Below, piece after piece: positions 40,311 to 40,640 of a stretch of DNA of 40,640 nt. Numbering within the stretch: the stretch's first letter is position 1; each line of letters opens with the position of its first letter. This DNA comes from an uncultured Pelagibacteraceae bacterium (GTDB lineage: Bacteria > Pseudomonadota > Alphaproteobacteria > Pelagibacterales > Pelagibacteraceae), in NCBI GenBank assembly GCA_902531455.1, contig CACAEM010000001.1, forward strand, positions 1 through 40,640, written 5' to 3'. The position numbers and the translations under genes were made by a program. Under the pieces are notes generated by a model, which did no database searches, had not been told where the DNA came from, and saw only the letters and a program-made list of their open reading frames with translations.

Positions 40311-40640
40311 TGGATCCTTTATTAATAGCAGTAATTGTTGCAGTTTTTACTTTAATAGTTTTGTTCTCAGGAATACCAATTGCATTTGGGTTGAGTTTTG
40401 TCTCTATAGCTCTTTTAGTAGCTTTTGAAGGATTTCAAATGTTAGATGTATTTGCAGAAACATTTTACGCGGGATTAAATTCTTTTGTTCTACTTTCAAT
40501 TCCAATGTTTATTCTGATGGGAATGGCAGTTGCTAATTCTCCAGCGGGAAAAGATTTGTATACTGGATTAGACAGATGGCTTTGGAGGGTTCCAGGTGGA
40601 TTGGTAATATCTAATATTGGAGCATGCTCAGTTTTCGCTG
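40310..40640 (+). CDS. dctM: TRAP transporter large permease subunit, N-terminal part (3' end outside window)
   Basis: The first 110 residues of a DctM-family permease run off the window. It begins MDPLLIAVIVAVFTLIVLFSG and continues with SIPMFILMGMAVANSPAGKDLYTGL and NIGACSVFA, whose FILMGMAVANSPAGKDLY matches the family's FxLMGxLxxxSGxxxxL pattern. It starts one base inside the dctQ stop, so the two subunits are translationally coupled. Confidence 0.9.
   Translation, partial: MDPLLIAVIVAVFTLIVLFSGIPIAFGLSFVSIALLVAFEGFQMLDVFAETFYAGLNSFVLLSIPMFILMGMAVANSPAGKDLYTGLDRWLWRVPGGLVISNIGACSVFA

Overview
The window is AT-rich (about 70% A+T by eye), very gene-dense, has TAATG/ATGA gene overlaps throughout and no gene-free stretch over 300 bases. 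The mix of genes (TRAP, tripartite tricarboxylate and amino-acid ABC transporters with their binding proteins, BKACE, CoA-transferase family III, a long omega subunit) suggests a streamlined marine alphaproteobacterium of the SAR11/Pelagibacterales type. That assignment rests on style and gene content, not on a marker gene. No rRNA, tRNA, CRISPR array or insertion sequence was seen.

Layout. 1-2.3 kb: the 3' end of mtnA, a sulfatase/phosphonate monoester hydrolase-like enzyme and a small membrane protein, in a one-base-overlap operon. 2.3-11.4 kb: a putative aromatic-catabolism region. It has a TRAP transporter split over two strands (QM leftward, P rightward), an FAH-family hydrolase, an extradiol dioxygenase, an MhpA-like flavin monooxygenase, a BKACE enzyme and an aldolase/short-chain dehydrogenase fusion. 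11.5-15.6 kb: an AdoMet decarboxylase/aminopropyltransferase fusion, then an amino-acid ABC transporter (binding protein plus two permeases, no ATPase) with a carbon-nitrogen hydrolase. 15.6-18.8 kb: a DUF6165-like protein, a family 9 glycosyltransferase, a TauE/SafE permease and an AbrB-type membrane protein. 18.8-23.2 kb: tctCBA followed by a Tat-exported FAD amine oxidase. 23.2-25.8 kb: a membrane protein, a glycosyltransferase, a CxxC thioredoxin-like protein and a gamma-class carbonic anhydrase.

25.8-34.0 kb is the most unusual part: nine consecutive rightward genes, nearly all with signal peptides and with gaps of 25 bases or less. Two encode paralogous HExxH proteins with conserved cysteines, one is unknown, four encode paralogous HEYFH...E gluzincin-like proteins with the same C-terminal tail, and two encode secreted alpha/beta hydrolases. 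It looks like a lineage-specific secreted hydrolase island grown by tandem duplication.

34.0-40.6 kb: a small membrane protein, an FMN-binding PPOX-family gene broken by a one-base shift in an A8 run, a 3-hydroxyisobutyrate dehydrogenase-family enzyme, an MFS transporter, rpoZ with a long acidic tail, a CaiB/BaiF CoA-transferase, and a second TRAP operon whose large permease runs off the window.

A theme across the window is a stable hairpin just after each of the four solute-binding-protein genes, before the next gene. Two of these hairpins involve the translation start of the next subunit. This would let the binding protein be made in excess over the membrane subunits.
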